This document shows, piece by piece, positions 24,301 through 38,249 of a stretch of 64,000 bases of DNA. Below the pieces are notes generated by a model. It was given only the letters and a program-made list of their open reading frames with translations. It was not told the DNA's origin and did no database searches. Made by a program: the position numbers and the translations under genes. Within the stretch, counting starts at the first letter, position 1; each line of letters starts with the position of its first letter. This DNA comes from Monocercomonoides exilis. Lineage: Eukaryota; Preaxostyla; Oxymonadida; Polymastigidae. The stretch is taken from assembly GCA_001643675.2 (NCBI GenBank), contig LSRY02000014.1:1350001-1414000 (forward strand). The letters run 5' to 3'.

Positions 24301-27300
24301 ACTAACCAGTGGCCCCAGCACAGCTGAGCGTATGATGTCGTCTGTCTCACCAATCCCTTCGCCTTTCTCTGCTTTTTCGTCTCCTGTGCTGTCTCAGACG
24401 TCTGACCAGGAGCACAGCATTCATCATTCATCACTTCTGAAGCGTTCGCCTGTTATATCATCAAACTATAGCATCTCATCTGCTTCTTCATCATCATCAT
24501 CTTCTTCTCCTTCGTCGTCGTCGTCGTCATCATCTTCTTCTTCTTCTTCAATTTCAACCTCATCCACCACTTCCACATCTTCACTGCAGACCTCTCAATC
24601 AGCTTCTCATTCAATTACTTCTCCTTCCTTTTTGCAGTCAACACATCGCTCTATCACACCAAATACATCATCATCATCATCATCATCATCTTCTTCTTCC
24701 TCATCATCTACAGCTCTTTCTCTCACAGCATCTTCCTCTTCCCTCTCCACCTCTTCCCTCTCTGCTGTGAAAGTTGCCTCTCCCAGGCCCTCCCATCTGA
24801 TTATCCCGTCTCTCTATGATGAAGACATCGAAGACAGCCAAGATGAAGGCATGCAGCGGAGAAGCAATGCTCTGTCTTCTTTCAATACACTCCATTCGAT
24901 GTCTGCCATGACTCATTTATCCTCCACACTGCATTCAATGGACGACTCACAGCTGAATGAAGCAGCCAGTTTCACAGGGAGAAGAGATTCAGACAACAGA
25001 AGAGAAGAAGAAGGCTCTGTGCTTGGCGGCATACCAAGCTGCTCAGAGGAAGGGGGAGTTGGTTCGTATACATCACCAATTTTAGGTATGAGAGATGAAT
25101 CGTCGTTTATGACACCTCAGCCTTCCCCTCCCGAGCATTCGGTGCAACCTTCACCTCCACCTCCTCTGTCGCATTCAACCCCGCTGTATCCATTGTCTGT
25201 GGGGAGAAGGAGAGATAACAGAGATGTGAGGGATATGAGGGATATAAGAGTCAGCAGAGAAAGGTTGCCTTTAGAATTAGAGGAGCAGCTGCAGATGAGA
25301 GGCGAATCGTCTCCTCTGATGCCGACGGCGGGTTCTTCTCTTTATTCTTCGCAGACGATGTATCAGTCCCCAGCCTCTTATGTGACCACAAGCTCAGCCT
25401 CGTCTTCGACAGCTGCTTTATCTTCACGCAATAACAGCGCAGGATCAATTAATGGCTCTGCTGTTTTGTCTTCTTCTGCTTCTGGTTCTTTTACTTCATC
25501 ATCATCATCATCATCTTCTTCTGGTTTGTTATCACCCCATTCATCTATTTCTGAGTCCAGCTTATCTGGTAGCAGCAGTAGTATCAGCAATATCAATAAC
25601 AACAATAACAATAACATGGATTATGTGCCTAAGCAGATACTGTCTCTGATTGATCCGGCGTTTGTGGAGCATCCAGATCCGTTCATCATCAGCAAGCATA
25701 ACAGCAATAATAATAATAATAATAATAACAGTAGTAATAGTAATAGTAATAGTAATATGAACAACAGTAATAACAGCAACATTTCAAATAATAATACAAA
25801 CATTAATGGAATCAATAACATCAGCTACAATAAAGCCCGATTAGAACTTGATCGCAACCCATCTGATCCGTTCCCCACCACTCCAACAGGAGCCCTTCAA
25901 TCTCCTTCTTCTTCTTCTCTTTTGTCATCTGGCGTTTCCCCTATCCCTTTCTCTCGCTCTCCTTCTATTTCAGCCTCCCCCTCCGCATCTGCCTCCGCCT
26001 CTGTTTCTGTCTCTGGCTCTTATCCGAACTCATCTTCTTCCTCTCCTTCCTTCACGCCCCGCACACTCCCGCCCGAAATGCTTGTATTCTCTTCGTCTCC
26101 TCTGCCTTCCCCAACCACACCCACTCCGCCTGCTGCGATGTCTGCAGGCCCACAGCGGCTGGGCAATGACATTCGGCTGAGTCAGTTTCTGGATGATGAG
26201 ATGGGGAAAACAACACCAAGGGACTTTTCAGGGCAGATGAAGATGGAGGAGCTCAATAGACTTGTGGAGAGCTGGAGGAGTGGGCAAGGTGTTGGAGAAA
26301 GGAGCCCTTCAATGTCATTGGGGAGGTTGAATGAGCTGATGAATGGGAGTGGCAGTGGCAGTAGTAAAATGAATGGTGTAAATGTTAATGTAAATGTTAG
26401 TGTTAGTGGCATAAGTGGAGGAGGAGGTAGTGGTGGAAGCAGTGGGCTTGGATTGAGCAACCAGCCAGGCTCAGCATACAACCGGAGCATGACAGCATCA
26501 CACTCACTGGAGCAGCTAAGATCAGCGTCATCGCCTGTGATGCATGCCTCTTTATCTCCTGTGGGGCTTATTCCGCCTCCGACATCACCTCCTCTTGCAA
26601 CTAGTGGAGGAGGGAGTGGAGGAAATGATGGTGGTGCTAATGGTGGTGGATTGCATTCACTGAAGTCAAGAAGCTCAGTGGGCAGTTCTCAGATGCTGTC
26701 ACCAACAGACTCATTCAACTCAATCTCAAATCTGTTTTCTGGTTCAACGTCTCCTCGGCCTCTGAACAGCTCTTCCTCATCTCCAGTGAATGTGAGCCAG
26801 CCTTCATTCACATCAGCGCTGAAAGTAACTTCCAAGTCATTTGTTCCTTCCCCCGCGTTTCAGGATGTAATCACAGGAAATATGGCAATGATATCAAGTG
26901 CAGGGAATAAGAGACACCAGAACAGAATGATGTATCAGGCAGCTGTGGGAGACGGACAGTCAGTTGGAATGCAGATGGCTGCAGATCCAATGGGATTTAA
27001 TACTTCTGCTTCTATTTCTGCCTCTTCTTCTCCATCGGAGCATTCGATTAACTCGTCCAGTGCGTTTGTGCAGTTATCACAGAATGTTACATCACCAGCC
27101 TCAGCAACTGCTGGCTCTGTATTGTTCCAGGCTTCATCTGCAGCAGCCTCTGCTGCTGCTTCAAATCCATCATCATCGTCATCCTCCTCCTCATCTGTTT
27201 TATTGCTATCACCCACTTCTCCTTCCTCTTCCTCACCTTCTTCTGTCTCTTCCCTCTTGAACAATGGCGCTTCTTCTCCTTCGAGCGATTCTTATCCACT

Positions 27301-30300
27301 TGCATTGCAGCTGCAGTCCAGTATGAGCAATCCATATGCAATGTATCAACATCTTCCATCTGAGGGCTTATCTCAAATGGGAGTGCAGATGTCTTCAACA
27401 TCGCCTGTTTCTGCAGGTCAGCAGTCGCTACAGAATCTGCAGTATCAGATGGGCAATCCTTCTATAGCTGGGCAAGCTTCAATGAATATGTCATCATCAT
27501 CATCTTCTTCTCAATCTTCTTCTGCTTCTTCTTCTTCCTCCTCCTCATCTTCATCTTCATCAGCACATTCAACCATTATGTCATATCTACCCACATTCCC
27601 TTCTTCCCCACAGTCTCAGTATTCTGCTCTTCCTCAGTCTGCTGGCTCGCTTTCGCCTGTTGTCAATTCAGTCAACATGCCCCTCAGCAACTTTGCTGGT
27701 GCTAATGGTTTGCTGTTATTAAATTTTATTTATTTTTTTTTTTTAAATGTGATTGGTTTTTGTAAATGTTATCTATGAAATTCTCAATGTTGTCATTAAC
27801 AAATGATCTATTTCTTTACATTTTCATTTTATATTCCTTTATTTGTTTAACTTTATGAAAAATTTACTAATGAATTTTATTTATTACTAATATTTCAATG
27901 AAACAAACTCAGATTCAGCCTCTTCCATGCAGATGAACATGCTTCCACCAAATCTCTCACTCACCTATCCTTCCTTCTCCCAAAACCCTTCAACCCACGC
28001 ACACTATGGCTCTTTAGCCGCTTCTTCTTCTTCTTCCCTTTCATCTTCCTCTTCCTCTTCATCTTCCTCATCTTCATCTTCTTCTCCTTCGAGTGGTACC
28101 ATCTCCTTCACTCCTCCTTCTGAAAGCGATCTTCTCAATTCTCCGCCTCAGCCATCACTCGGCGAGCAGCTGTCGTTCCACTTGTCACTCCCACAGCAGC
28201 AGATCTTCCAGTCTCAAATTCAGTCTCAATCTCTATCTCCTTCTCAATCACCTTCACGTTCACAATCACTGATACAGGCACAGATGCAGCAGGAGCAGTA
28301 CATCCAGGCTCAACAACAACAACAACAACTACAACAACAACAACAGCAGCAACAACAGTCTCAATACACTTTGAATCAGATGCTTCCTCTTTCTGCTCAA
28401 CAACAACAGCAAAATCAACAGCTCCTTCAGCAGCAGCAACAGTCTCAACAACAACAACAGCAGCAGCAGCAATCACGTGCATTTGTTCCTTCAATGTCCC
28501 CACCTGCCCCAACCTCCCCTTCAGCTGCTGTGTCCAGCGTTCCTTTGCTTGCACGCCCATCGCAGGCATCTGTACAGTTTAAACCAGGCAGTCAGTTCCA
28601 TTCTCAGTTCTTTTCCAATCAACAGAGCAACAACAGTAATAACAGCAGCAGTAGTAGTAACAGCCAACAATCATACAGAGGCAGTAGCTCACAGAATTCA
28701 CAGATGCATCCGTATCTGCTGCCTTCTCCAACACGTTCAGGCAGTTCTCCATCGTCTTCTGTTGCATCTGCTCCTCTCCCTCACACTGCTCAGCAGCCTT
28801 ACTCTTCTCAGGCACAAGGCTCGCCTTTCCCACAGTATTCTTCTCCACCCCCAACTTCTTCATTGAGCTTTTCCACTTCGCCATCATCTGGACCATTATC
28901 TTTGAGCTTAGTTACTTCTGGTTCATCTCCTTCATCTTCTGGCCCTTCTTCTTCCCCTTCCTCTTCATCTTCATCTTCATCCGTCTCAAATTCCGCCTCT
29001 TCTCCCTTCTCCTCTCCTTCTTCCTCCCCTGCCTCTCAATCTCCTCCTCCTTCCTCTTCTTCTTCCTCTGCATTTCCCGGTCAGTCCCCACACCACACTT
29101 TCTTCACCTCTCTTGTTGGCAGAGCAGTGGGCTGCTGTATGGATGCCTCGCTCTCACGCACAATACAGGCAAATCTCGGCTTCTGCGATGTTGGGCTGCG
29201 GTATGCGCTGTTTATGGAGATTCTGCCAGCTACACTGACATTGTCGAAGGACAAGTTTGGTAACTTTATCTTGCAAAAGTTCTGTGAAATGGATGAAGAC
29301 TGCTTGAAACCTGAAGAGGTGGAGATATGGCGGAAGGAGAAAGAAGAGAGAGAAAGAGACAGAGAGAGGAAGAAGAAGCTGGTTGATAGAGACAGAGAGA
29401 AAGACAAAGGATCAGAGAAGGAGCCTCCAACATCGATGCCTGTGCTGATGTCATCGTTGGAGTCATTGACATGCAAATCCAGTTCATTCACGACTTATGC
29501 CTCTATGCTAGCGATAGCGTTGCGCGGGCACATAATCGAGTTCAGCTTCCACAAGTATGCCTGCCGGGTGGTGCAGAAGATTTTGTCATGCATCGACCCC
29601 ACAAGAGGCGCGGAGATGATGGCTGAGCTGAATGGAGAGAACTTGGTGGTCGCAGCAATGATGGATCAGAACGCTAACCATGTTGTGCAGCTGCTGATCA
29701 ACATCTTCCCTCCCCCGCTCTTCCAGTTCCTGTTTGATTCACTACAGTCCCTCTGCGGCAACCAAGAAGGCAGTTCCAGTGAAGACGGAGACAACGACAA
29801 CGACGATGATGAAGACCTAAAAATGGAGCATGCAGAGAACCCGGAGATTGAGAAGAAGCTGATTGAGCTGAAGCGCCACATTAAACAGCTGAACAGGTCA
29901 TCGTCGTATGCTTCTTCGTCAGCTGCGTCCAGAAGCGATGTTCTGAGCCAGCTTGCGAGGCAACAGTACAGCAGCCGAGTGATGCAGCATCTGATTGAAC
30001 TGTCGCTGCCCATTCAGAGGAGAAGGCTGATGCGGTCGCTGGCGACGCATTCGATGGAGCTTGCAGTGGATAGCTACGGAAACTATATAGTGCAGAGGAT
30101 GATTGTGCTGGATGAGAAAGAAAAAAATGAAAAGAACGAGAAAACCGAAAAGAACGAGAAGAATGAGAAATACGAGAAAAACGAGAGGAGCACAGGAACA
30201 TCTGCGAAACCAAGGCGTTCGCGCAGCATTAGAATCCTGACGCTAGTGATGAAGTCGCTGAACGGGCACTTCTACAAGCTGTGCCGGCACAAGTACGCCA

Positions 30301-31199
30301 GCAATGTAGTGGAGAAGTGTGTGGAGTATGGCGACGAGTCGCAGCAGATGTCGATTGTGAAGGAGCTGCTGGGAGACACACCTGAACGCACAGATGGTTC
30401 TCCTTCAACTGAGACGCTGGCAAAGGACGTGCCGGAAACACGATCGTCACATACGAACTCGGTTTTCTTGTTCAAGCCGTCGCAACACAGTTCTTCTTCA
30501 TCTTCATCTTCTTCCTCCTCTTCGTCTTCATTGTCTTCTCAACAAACATCTGTTTTGAGTCAAACAGAGCGATTCAACTATTTATTTGACCTGCTGAACG
30601 ATCAGTTTGGGAACTACGTTATTCAGAAGCTGTTGCTCGTTGGCAGAAGTTCAATTAGGAAAGAAATGATGGATGTTCTGACATCGAACATGGCGCGTGT
30701 GGAAGAAGCTGTGTTTGGAAAGCATCTCATCAGCACAATGGAGAAGTGTGCGGCTCTGATGGAAGAGGATAAAAAACGAGGTGCTTTTGAGGATCGGGAA
30801 GATGAGGGAGAGCCCAACAGAAAGCAGAGTTTGGAGAGAGAACGAGAACATAGCAATGATAGGAACTTGCTGCCAACACCAGCGCAGTCTATGAACTTAT
30901 CACCATCCTCGGCAAGCAGCCAGCAGCAGGTCGGTGCAAATCAGAATGACCATTGGACTCAGCAGCGTCAGTACAATGTTGCTTCTGGATCTTCTTCTTC
31001 TTCCTCCCCCTCTTCTTCTTCTTCTTCTAGTTCTTCTTCATCCACAAACACATTCTCTGTAACTCAGCCACCACTGCAACCACCACCTTTGCAGCCATCA
31101 CAACCACAATACAATTCCCAGCTGATATACCAGCCATCATCACAATCATATTCGCGTAAGCCACAGCACAACCGCAAGCGAGAAGGTCACTTTAAGTGA
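21305..31199 (+). CDS. Giant Pumilio/PUF RNA-binding protein
   Basis: Four exons (21305-21379, 21572-21647, about 21825-27707, 27913-31199) give about 3106 residues. The exon 2/3 join is uncertain because an acceptor at 21803 would break phase with the visible donor. The first roughly 2400 residues are low complexity, dominated by Ser runs with Gln, Asn and Pro. Residues near 2410-2960 hold eight Pumilio repeats with base-reading triplets SR..Q, NF..Q, CR..Q, NH..Q, SR..Q, NY..Q, SN..E and NY..Q. By the established PUF code these read A,U,A,U,A,U,G,U from repeat 1 to 8, predicting the canonical 5'-UGUAUAUA site. Charged or Ser-rich inserts (ERERDRERKKKL, EDGDNDNDDDED, EKNEKNEKTEKNEK) split the repeats, making the domain about 550 residues instead of about 350. 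Expected role: 3'UTR binding and mRNA repression in the cytoplasm. Confidence 0.88.
28300..28475 (+). repeat. CAA/CAG repeat coding polyglutamine
   Basis: Dense CAA and CAG codons inside the PUF gene encode several Gln runs (for example QAQQQQQQLQQQQQQQQQSQ). Comparable TCA/TCT/TCC runs coding polyserine occur at about 23260-23320, 24490-24560, 24670-24730, 27490-27570 and 28020-28090. Such stretches are typical of prion-like, condensate-forming regions. Confidence 0.85.
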
Positions 31200-31735
31200 G
31201 TGATTGTGCTCACCACAGTTGCATTTTTATTTTATTTTATTTTATTTACTTTTATTTTATTTTTTCATTTTCTGACACATCGTTTTCATGTTGCTTGGAA
31301 TTCTTTTCTTTACGTTTCTTTTCTTTTTTTTCTTTCTGTTATTCTCACCTTTTTTTTACAATCGTCAATACCATTTTTTAGCTGTTTTGTAGTGTTCTTT
31401 TTACGTTAGTCATGGTTTTTTGTGCATTAAGTTTCGCTTCGACAAACTGCGGTTGATAAAAATTAAAAAAAAAATTCCACTTTATGTTTCTGTCATTTTG
31501 TGAAAAGTGGAATTTTATAAAAAAATAAAAAAAAAATAAAAAATAAAAATTTCACGAAATACTCTTCTTTTTTTCTTTAAAATATCATAAAATATTCGAA
31601 TAAACGAGCAACTTGCTCAACTTTTCAGTCAGAAAAATGTAATCATCCTGAATATATAACATAGATAATTAACAGCTAATGAAAAGAAACTCAAAAAAAT
31701 ACTAATAAATTAATTAATATTCTAAAAAATTATTG
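31200..31735. other. Convergent 3' intergenic region
   Basis: AT-rich spacer between the 3' ends of the PUF gene and the minus-strand giant gene. It holds T-rich and A-rich blocks but no gene or distinct terminator signal that I can identify. Confidence 0.6.
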
Positions 31736-34700
31736 TTAACAGGATTTCATAAACAACTCTTTCAGTTTCTCTTCTTTTTCACATGTCTCTCTGAAGGGTG
31801 ACAAAATAAACGAGCTCATGCTTCCAATAAACGGATCATCGTCCTTCGACTTCAGCCCGAGTCTCAGCCAGCACTTCAGTGGGAACTTCTTATATAGAAT
31901 TACAAACAACAGTCTACAGATGTTGTTGGGCGACGTTGCAATAGGCTTGACAAGCTCGATGCCCTTGTCGCTTCTTTCAATTGCATTCACATAAGGGGAT
32001 AGCAAATAGTGCGCAGCTGTCATTCTCTTCAGTTGCACTGCCCACAGCGAACTAGAAATGGCGTCGCCCAAAGAAGAGTCAAACACATCAGAAACAGACA
32101 GCGCTTCTAACTGGCAGAGCTCATCCACAATTTCTGGAAGCTTGCCAAACGGTGTGACATTCAGCACCAACAAGATGTATTCTCCTTTCAATCCTTTCGA
32201 CGTTCTCAGTGCCGAAAGAATTCCGCAGATGCACCCTATAAGTCCTGATCCAATGTTATCTGAAAGCGAGTAATGGCTTATTTCCTCTCTCACTTTCTGA
32301 AGGAGGAATTGAAGAAGATACCCCTTTTCAGATGAAATAATCTGCATAGTGAGTTTTTTCATCATTTCTTTTGACTTACTCACGTTATTTGCATAGTTAG
32401 CTTTGCATAGCACGAACAAAGCTTCAATGCTTTTCTTCATGATATCATTGTCCAACTTGCAAGTGGGTTTCGAGTTGGCTATCTGAATCAGCTTCTCCGC
32501 AATCTTAGCGAGTGAGTCCTCACATCCGCTGGGGCACTGCATCAGCCAAAACTTAAATCTTCCGAGATTAAACTGATTCATAAACTGAACTGTAGTCAAA
32601 ATTCGAGCTGATCCAAATTTGCTTCCAAGGAAAGTGAGGAAAAAGTCGTACAAGCCTGAAATTGTTGCTGTGTCGCTGCAGTTTCCTGCCAGGTACAGGA
32701 GAATGTCATCCATGACGAGTGAACACAATGATTTGTACTCATTCTCCTTCATTGCCTTTTCTGTCATTTTGGCCCAAGTTCTCTTGTCGTTCAAGAAGTA
32801 TCTCTTCAAAAGGCGCATCAATTTGAATTGCTTCATCCCTAATTCTTCGGCAATACCCAAAAGTGCAAATATCTTTGCGAGGACATCTTCACACACTTTT
32901 TCATCGCCACTATTAACTGCTTTCGTCACAGCCGAATAAATGAGTATTTCTGCCAAAGTAAACTTTTGCTTATCCTTTGCAATCAGTTTATCCAGCAACT
33001 TCATTTGCTCATCCAATGTGAGTGATTGAGCAATGACTTGCATCAAATGATTGTTCTTCATAGTTTCACTCCTCTTTTTCGCATCATCAGACATATGATC
33101 ATCTTCAGCATCTTTAGACTCATTGGTTCTTTCACTGTCACCTCCTTCACTGTCAAAATCGCTTCCATCTCCGCTTTCAAAATCATCGCATTCACTATCA
33201 CAATCATCACTATCTTCATCTTCACCTTCACCTTCATCTTCATCTTCCTTATCATCTTCATTATCATCTTCATCTTCACATTCACATTCACAATCGCTCG
33301 CTTCTGCACTGTCTACACCAGTTCCAGCAGCTTCTTCTTCATCGTTGTCTTTTTGAGACAAAAATTTGTTTATCATATTTTGTTTAATCAATTCTCTAAC
33401 TTTTTTACTATCAATATGAAAAATGGAATAGCTTGCGGCAAGAGCAAAACCTATCTTGTCTTTATTTTTCATAGCATTTTGCAGCAGTTTTCCAACATGT
33501 GCACTTGCTCCCACAAGCTTAAGGAGCTGCTTAATTCCGTTCGTGAAGGCCACACAATATGGCATTCCATCGCAGTCAACTCTCTGTCTTTCATGCAGCA
33601 AGCTCTCAATAATGTCGTCTGCCAGCTGCTCTGACTCCTTCTGTGTCAGTGAAGCCATCGAATTCCCGATTGTAATTGATGTTTTTGGCAAGTCCGTTGA
33701 CAAAGTTTTGCGGAGTTCTTCGCTTTCATTCGACAGAATCCAGTCTTCCTTCTTTCCTTTGTTGAGCAGCTCAATCACCTGATAACGCAGTGCTGGTCGG
33801 ATAAGATCAATTCTCTTTTTCAGCATCCACGACATCAGCGCTTCGTTGGTGTACAGCGTTGGGAACGAGCCTACGAGCTCCTTTGCCATAGCAATCCAAG
33901 TATGCTCAACTCCATCCGTGGAGCACGATTGAATGGCTTGCCAGGCACCATCAATTCCCTCGTAAGGATCAGTGGCAAAAGACAGCAAAAGCCGCATGGC
34001 TTTCGTTCTGACAGAAAACATATCACTGTTTCCGTCACACTTCTGGCAACTATGCTGTTCCACATCCATTTTGTGGATGAATCCTCTTTGAACAAGTTGA
34101 TGCTGCCTTGCCATCTTCCTCTTCTTCAGCTCTTGCTTTTCTTTTTCATTCAATTTGCAACCCAAAAATGTCTGGCAGAAACCTTTTATCATTCCGTTCA
34201 TTTGCCGGGACTTCCACTCAGCTGCATTTTGCTCCACCCAATTCCACCACTTCGCCTTGGTGACTTCTCTGAATTCTGATGCGTTTCTCTTTCCTTCTTC
34301 AAAGGAATTCGAACCACCATCAAGAGAGCCCATCACAAGCTTCGACAGCTCAGAGAAGAGCGATATGGCCCAATCTGTGGGAGTGGCAAATGCGGCTCGT
34401 GGATGTGGATATTCCATGCCTTGCTTGTTTGACTGAGAGCTGGCCGACGATGCAGCAGCAGTTGCAGAGGCTGAAGCCGAAGCCGACTCTGCTGTTGCAG
34501 CTGTTCCTTTCTCCTTAAAGTCGAGCGGAAGGAACGGAGCAATCAGTATCAGGAACTTTCTCGCTTTCCCATACGACTCGTTGCTGGTTGACGGGTCAGA
34601 CATCATCGAGCGGAAGTATTCGTTGATGTATCCAATCACATGATCCCACTCTTCAGAGCACCCATTGCACTCCTCTGCATTCTGGCTGTTGCATGTCATG

Positions 34701-37700
34701 TCACATTCAATCGGCTGTTTGCCAGAAAGAGAGCGTAAGCTGCGCCTCGAGATTTCTGTCAGATGCTGCAGCACTTCAGTCCGTACTGTGTCTCGCTCTC
34801 TCTTCATCTTCGCCACATAGCAGAACGCCCTGACAAGAGAGTTTTGAGACGAATCTGTGCAACCTTCAGAGGACGACTGGTTGAGTGCTCCGCATTTCAA
34901 GATCGTTTCAGCGGATTTCGATCGCTTCTCGTCTGCTTCGCTGTGTGTGTAGTCTTCGAGGCATTTGAGACACTCGTCAAACGGAAGGAACTGGGCATTG
35001 GTCAACGTGGCATTGTCGTATTCAGACACAACCTTCGGGTCTGGGTCCTTTGCCTTGTATGCCTCAATGATCCTCTTTGCGAAGCGCGCCTCTTCATGAC
35101 GCAAGGAATGAGGAAGTAATCTCAAGAATTTTCCGATCAGCACCCCATCTTTGTCGCGGAATGCGAGGGTGAAAGGCAGCGCAGACGGAAGAAGTGGGAA
35201 TGCTGTTTCCTTTTGCAGACCAAGCAGCCCTGGGATCACTCCTTCAGCACAATACAGCTGCCTCGCCTGCTTCCTGTTCATCTTGCGCAAGAAGTGGAAC
35301 CTGCTGCAGAAGAAGTCTTCGCCCGGCGTGTTCAGCAAGACAAGATCGCTGAGGGTGTTGCAGTGCAGACGGTGCGCCACATTGTCAAAAAGCATGATCT
35401 CCCAGTCAACTGGCACATCTCTCTCGTTCTCCACTGTATTCCTGTGTACATCGTAATAGCTGTTATACACCCTTCCTACTCCGAACGGATGCCCCAGCCT
35501 GTTGTCCTTGTGCCCAAAGGCGAAGGAGCTGATGGATCCCCTCAGCGCGCACGGAACAGTCTGCAGACGCGATGCCTCCACCCAGTTTTCGTAGCATGTC
35601 CGGACAAAACGACGCTCTAAGTTGTATCCTTCTCTGTGGGACATTTCCACTGGTGCTGTGAAGTCGTCGTTGCGGTTGGTGCCACGCAGCATTGAAAGCG
35701 ACGGAAGCAGCGCAGTCGGAAGGACACTTTCTCCGTCGGCCCAGTGAATCTCCTGCACACTTGGCAGTTTGAAGCAGCTGCCGGTTTCAGTGTTCGCTGC
35801 GATGGCGTTAGTGTCCAGTGCATTTTGTTCAATCAACGCGCATATGACCCACTGGGCAATCTGCGACGGCATATACCGCACAGCCCGTGAGATGTTGATG
35901 CTTCTGGCTTCGTTGAACAGGAACAGAATGTTGAGGAGCGTGAAGAACAGAGTGAAATATTGAGAAGGTTCAGCGTGGCACTCAGATTCGTCTTTCATCT
36001 TGTTCATTTCCGAAGAAGAAGAGCAGTCTGAAATCGACGACTCTGATGGGAACAGCAAAGAATGCCTGGAAGAGAGAATTGGCAGAATCATGTTCATGTA
36101 CTCACAAAACATAAATGCATGAGCACATAAGTTGAACGGCAGTGTCTTCTTCTTCGCTTCTCCTGCTTCTTTCAACGTACTCCTTAAAACTGGAGGAAAT
36201 TCTGCATATGGATCTTCAGATGATGATGAAGCAGGTGCTGTGCTATCTGACACAGTGCTTTCTCCATCTTCCTGCATATCTCCTGCCTCCGAAGAACGAA
36301 AAGCAGATTCCCTCAGAGCTTTTCCCCATTCAACTGCAAAGGTGAGTGCAATGAGAGGATAATGCCGTGCAAGGCAGCACCAGCCATCGCTAAGCAGAAC
36401 ACGGCGTGCTTTCAGAGCAAGACTCACATTCAGATTGTCAGGCAAAGCTGGCAAAACATTCGATACAGAAGAAGAAGAAGAAGAAGAAGAAGAAGAAGAC
36501 TGACTTGCAGAAGACATTTGCTGCTTGCACTGCTGGCACAAGTCGCCACATGTGAAAATATTCACAAACTTCTGTACTGTGCGAGGAGTGGCAGAGCAGA
36601 CGATTTGAAGGTTCTCCAAATACTCAGATGGCTTTAGGCCATCGACATAGCGATCCGCAAAGTCCTCCACATTCGAATATTCCTCCTTTTCGCTCTGCGT
36701 CTTCAGCTTCCCATTCAGCTTGCGCCTAACTTCCCAGTTGTCCTTTGAAATCTTGCTCCTTAAGTCAGAAGAGACGCTTTTCATAAGTTCAAGCATCTTG
36801 TTCTCTTCTTTCTCCATCTCATTCTTTATCTGCTCAATCACTTTGTCATCGCAATTCATATCTGCCTGGCTGTTTCCGCTTCCCTTCGCTTTTTCATCCT
36901 GAATACGCTTCCAATGCGCCATCACCCGCTTTGCGTGAATCGAAGTCAGTTTGTGTGCAGAAAGCGTCTGAATCGTGAATGAGTCGTCGGAAAGGCACAT
37001 GTTCCTCAATGCCTCTTCGTCGCATTCCTGTTGGCTGTCATTCGCATAGCTGGAGTCGGCAGACACTCCGAGTGTGTGCATTGCCAAGAACCGCTGGAGA
37101 AACTCAGCAGATTTCGACATTGAGTGGACGATCTTAGAAAGGAGAGAGCTCATTGACTGCAACTTTGCTGCATCAATTTGAGTTGATGACAAAGAAGAAG
37201 AAGAAGAAGAAGAAGAAGATGATGATGATGATGAAGTGGATGAAGACTGAACATCGCAAGTACTCTGCACATTCAATCCATCAAAGTTTTTATTTGAAAA
37301 TGGGATTGTTGAGCTGAGAGTGCAACCAACAGTTTCACAGAGTTTGAATCCCACACATACATCTGTTTGGAAGATGCAAATCGTTGAATCTGCGCAAACT
37401 CCGCATCTCAGATCTTTTGCACTTTGCACACTTGCTCCAGCATTTATTTGATTTCTTCGGGCTTTACTTATTAATAAACCAATGCTCACCATCAATTGTA
37501 TTCTTTGAGATTGCGCAAGTTGATATATAATTTCCATAAGTTCCTCTTTTTTGCATTTTAGCCCAATTTCAATGTAAACTTGAGGAGTATCCGGAAGCAT
37601 CATTGGGAAATTAAATTTCGACATGAGCGAAGGAAGATCTTCACAAGAAGAAGTGAGATTACAAATACTTAAAAGAATATTCCTTGCTTTAGAGGTGAAA

Positions 37701-38249
37701 GGCTCGTTTGAAGAATCCACCACCTTTTGAAGAAATGATGTGTATGATGAATTATTTAAATTGACACCTAATTCAACGATATGTTGAAGTAAATTGAGTA
37801 AAATGGCTGTCTCCTTTGAATTTTTATTGCAACTTTCGCAAAACTTTGGAAGCCTTTGTGAAATAAAATTATTTTCTTTTAACCCTTCCTTGAAATGTTC
37901 GTTATTAATAAGTTTATCAATTCCCTGAAGCGCAACAATCCTACATTTTTCATCTGAAGAATCTAAACATTGAAGAAGCTTCGAAAGAAGTTCTCTTTGA
38001 GAAAGACGAAGATTATCTTCCATCACTTCAGAGTTTATTGCAAGAAAGAGCGAGTTTAATCTTTTCTGAAAGTTTAAGATTCAAAAAACTTTTTATAAAG
38101 TTATTATATAAGCAACAGCAAACAATTTCAGATTCATTCGATGAAGAACTTATTATTTTAAAAGCTTGCTTCAATTCTTTTGAATTGAGTGCAATATCTT
38201 TTTGCTTCCGACATTTGCAGGCGGAAGTGATAAGAGATTGGGTCTTCAT
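31736..38249 (-). CDS. Uncharacterised 2151-residue protein, possibly helical-repeat
   Basis: Two exons (38249-38124 and 38065-31736) joined over a 58-nt intron with a GTTTGC donor. The join is in phase and bypasses an apparent stop. I do not recognise the protein. The N-terminal and C-terminal thirds look like alpha-helical repeats of HEAT/ARM type (QRELLSKLLQCLDSSDEKCR, LLNLLQHIVELGVNLNN). Three cysteine-pair clusters (RCGVCADSTIC, CGDLCQQC, HSCQKCDG) could bind zinc. There are several Ser runs and a long Asp/Glu tract encoded near 33110-33320. The best-conserved-looking part is the middle, around AFGHKDNRLGHPFGVGRVYN and EGVIPGLLGLQKE. There is no transmembrane span or signal peptide. Large scaffolding or ubiquitin-ligase-like roles are possible but unsupported. 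Confidence 0.7.

Noticed and set aside
38028-38123. A separate small gene upstream of the 2151-residue protein, ending at TGA 38028
   Set aside because: A GTTTGC donor at 38123 and a TTTCAG acceptor at 38066 give a 58-nt intron that joins the segment in phase to the large exon, so it is the first exon rather than its own gene.
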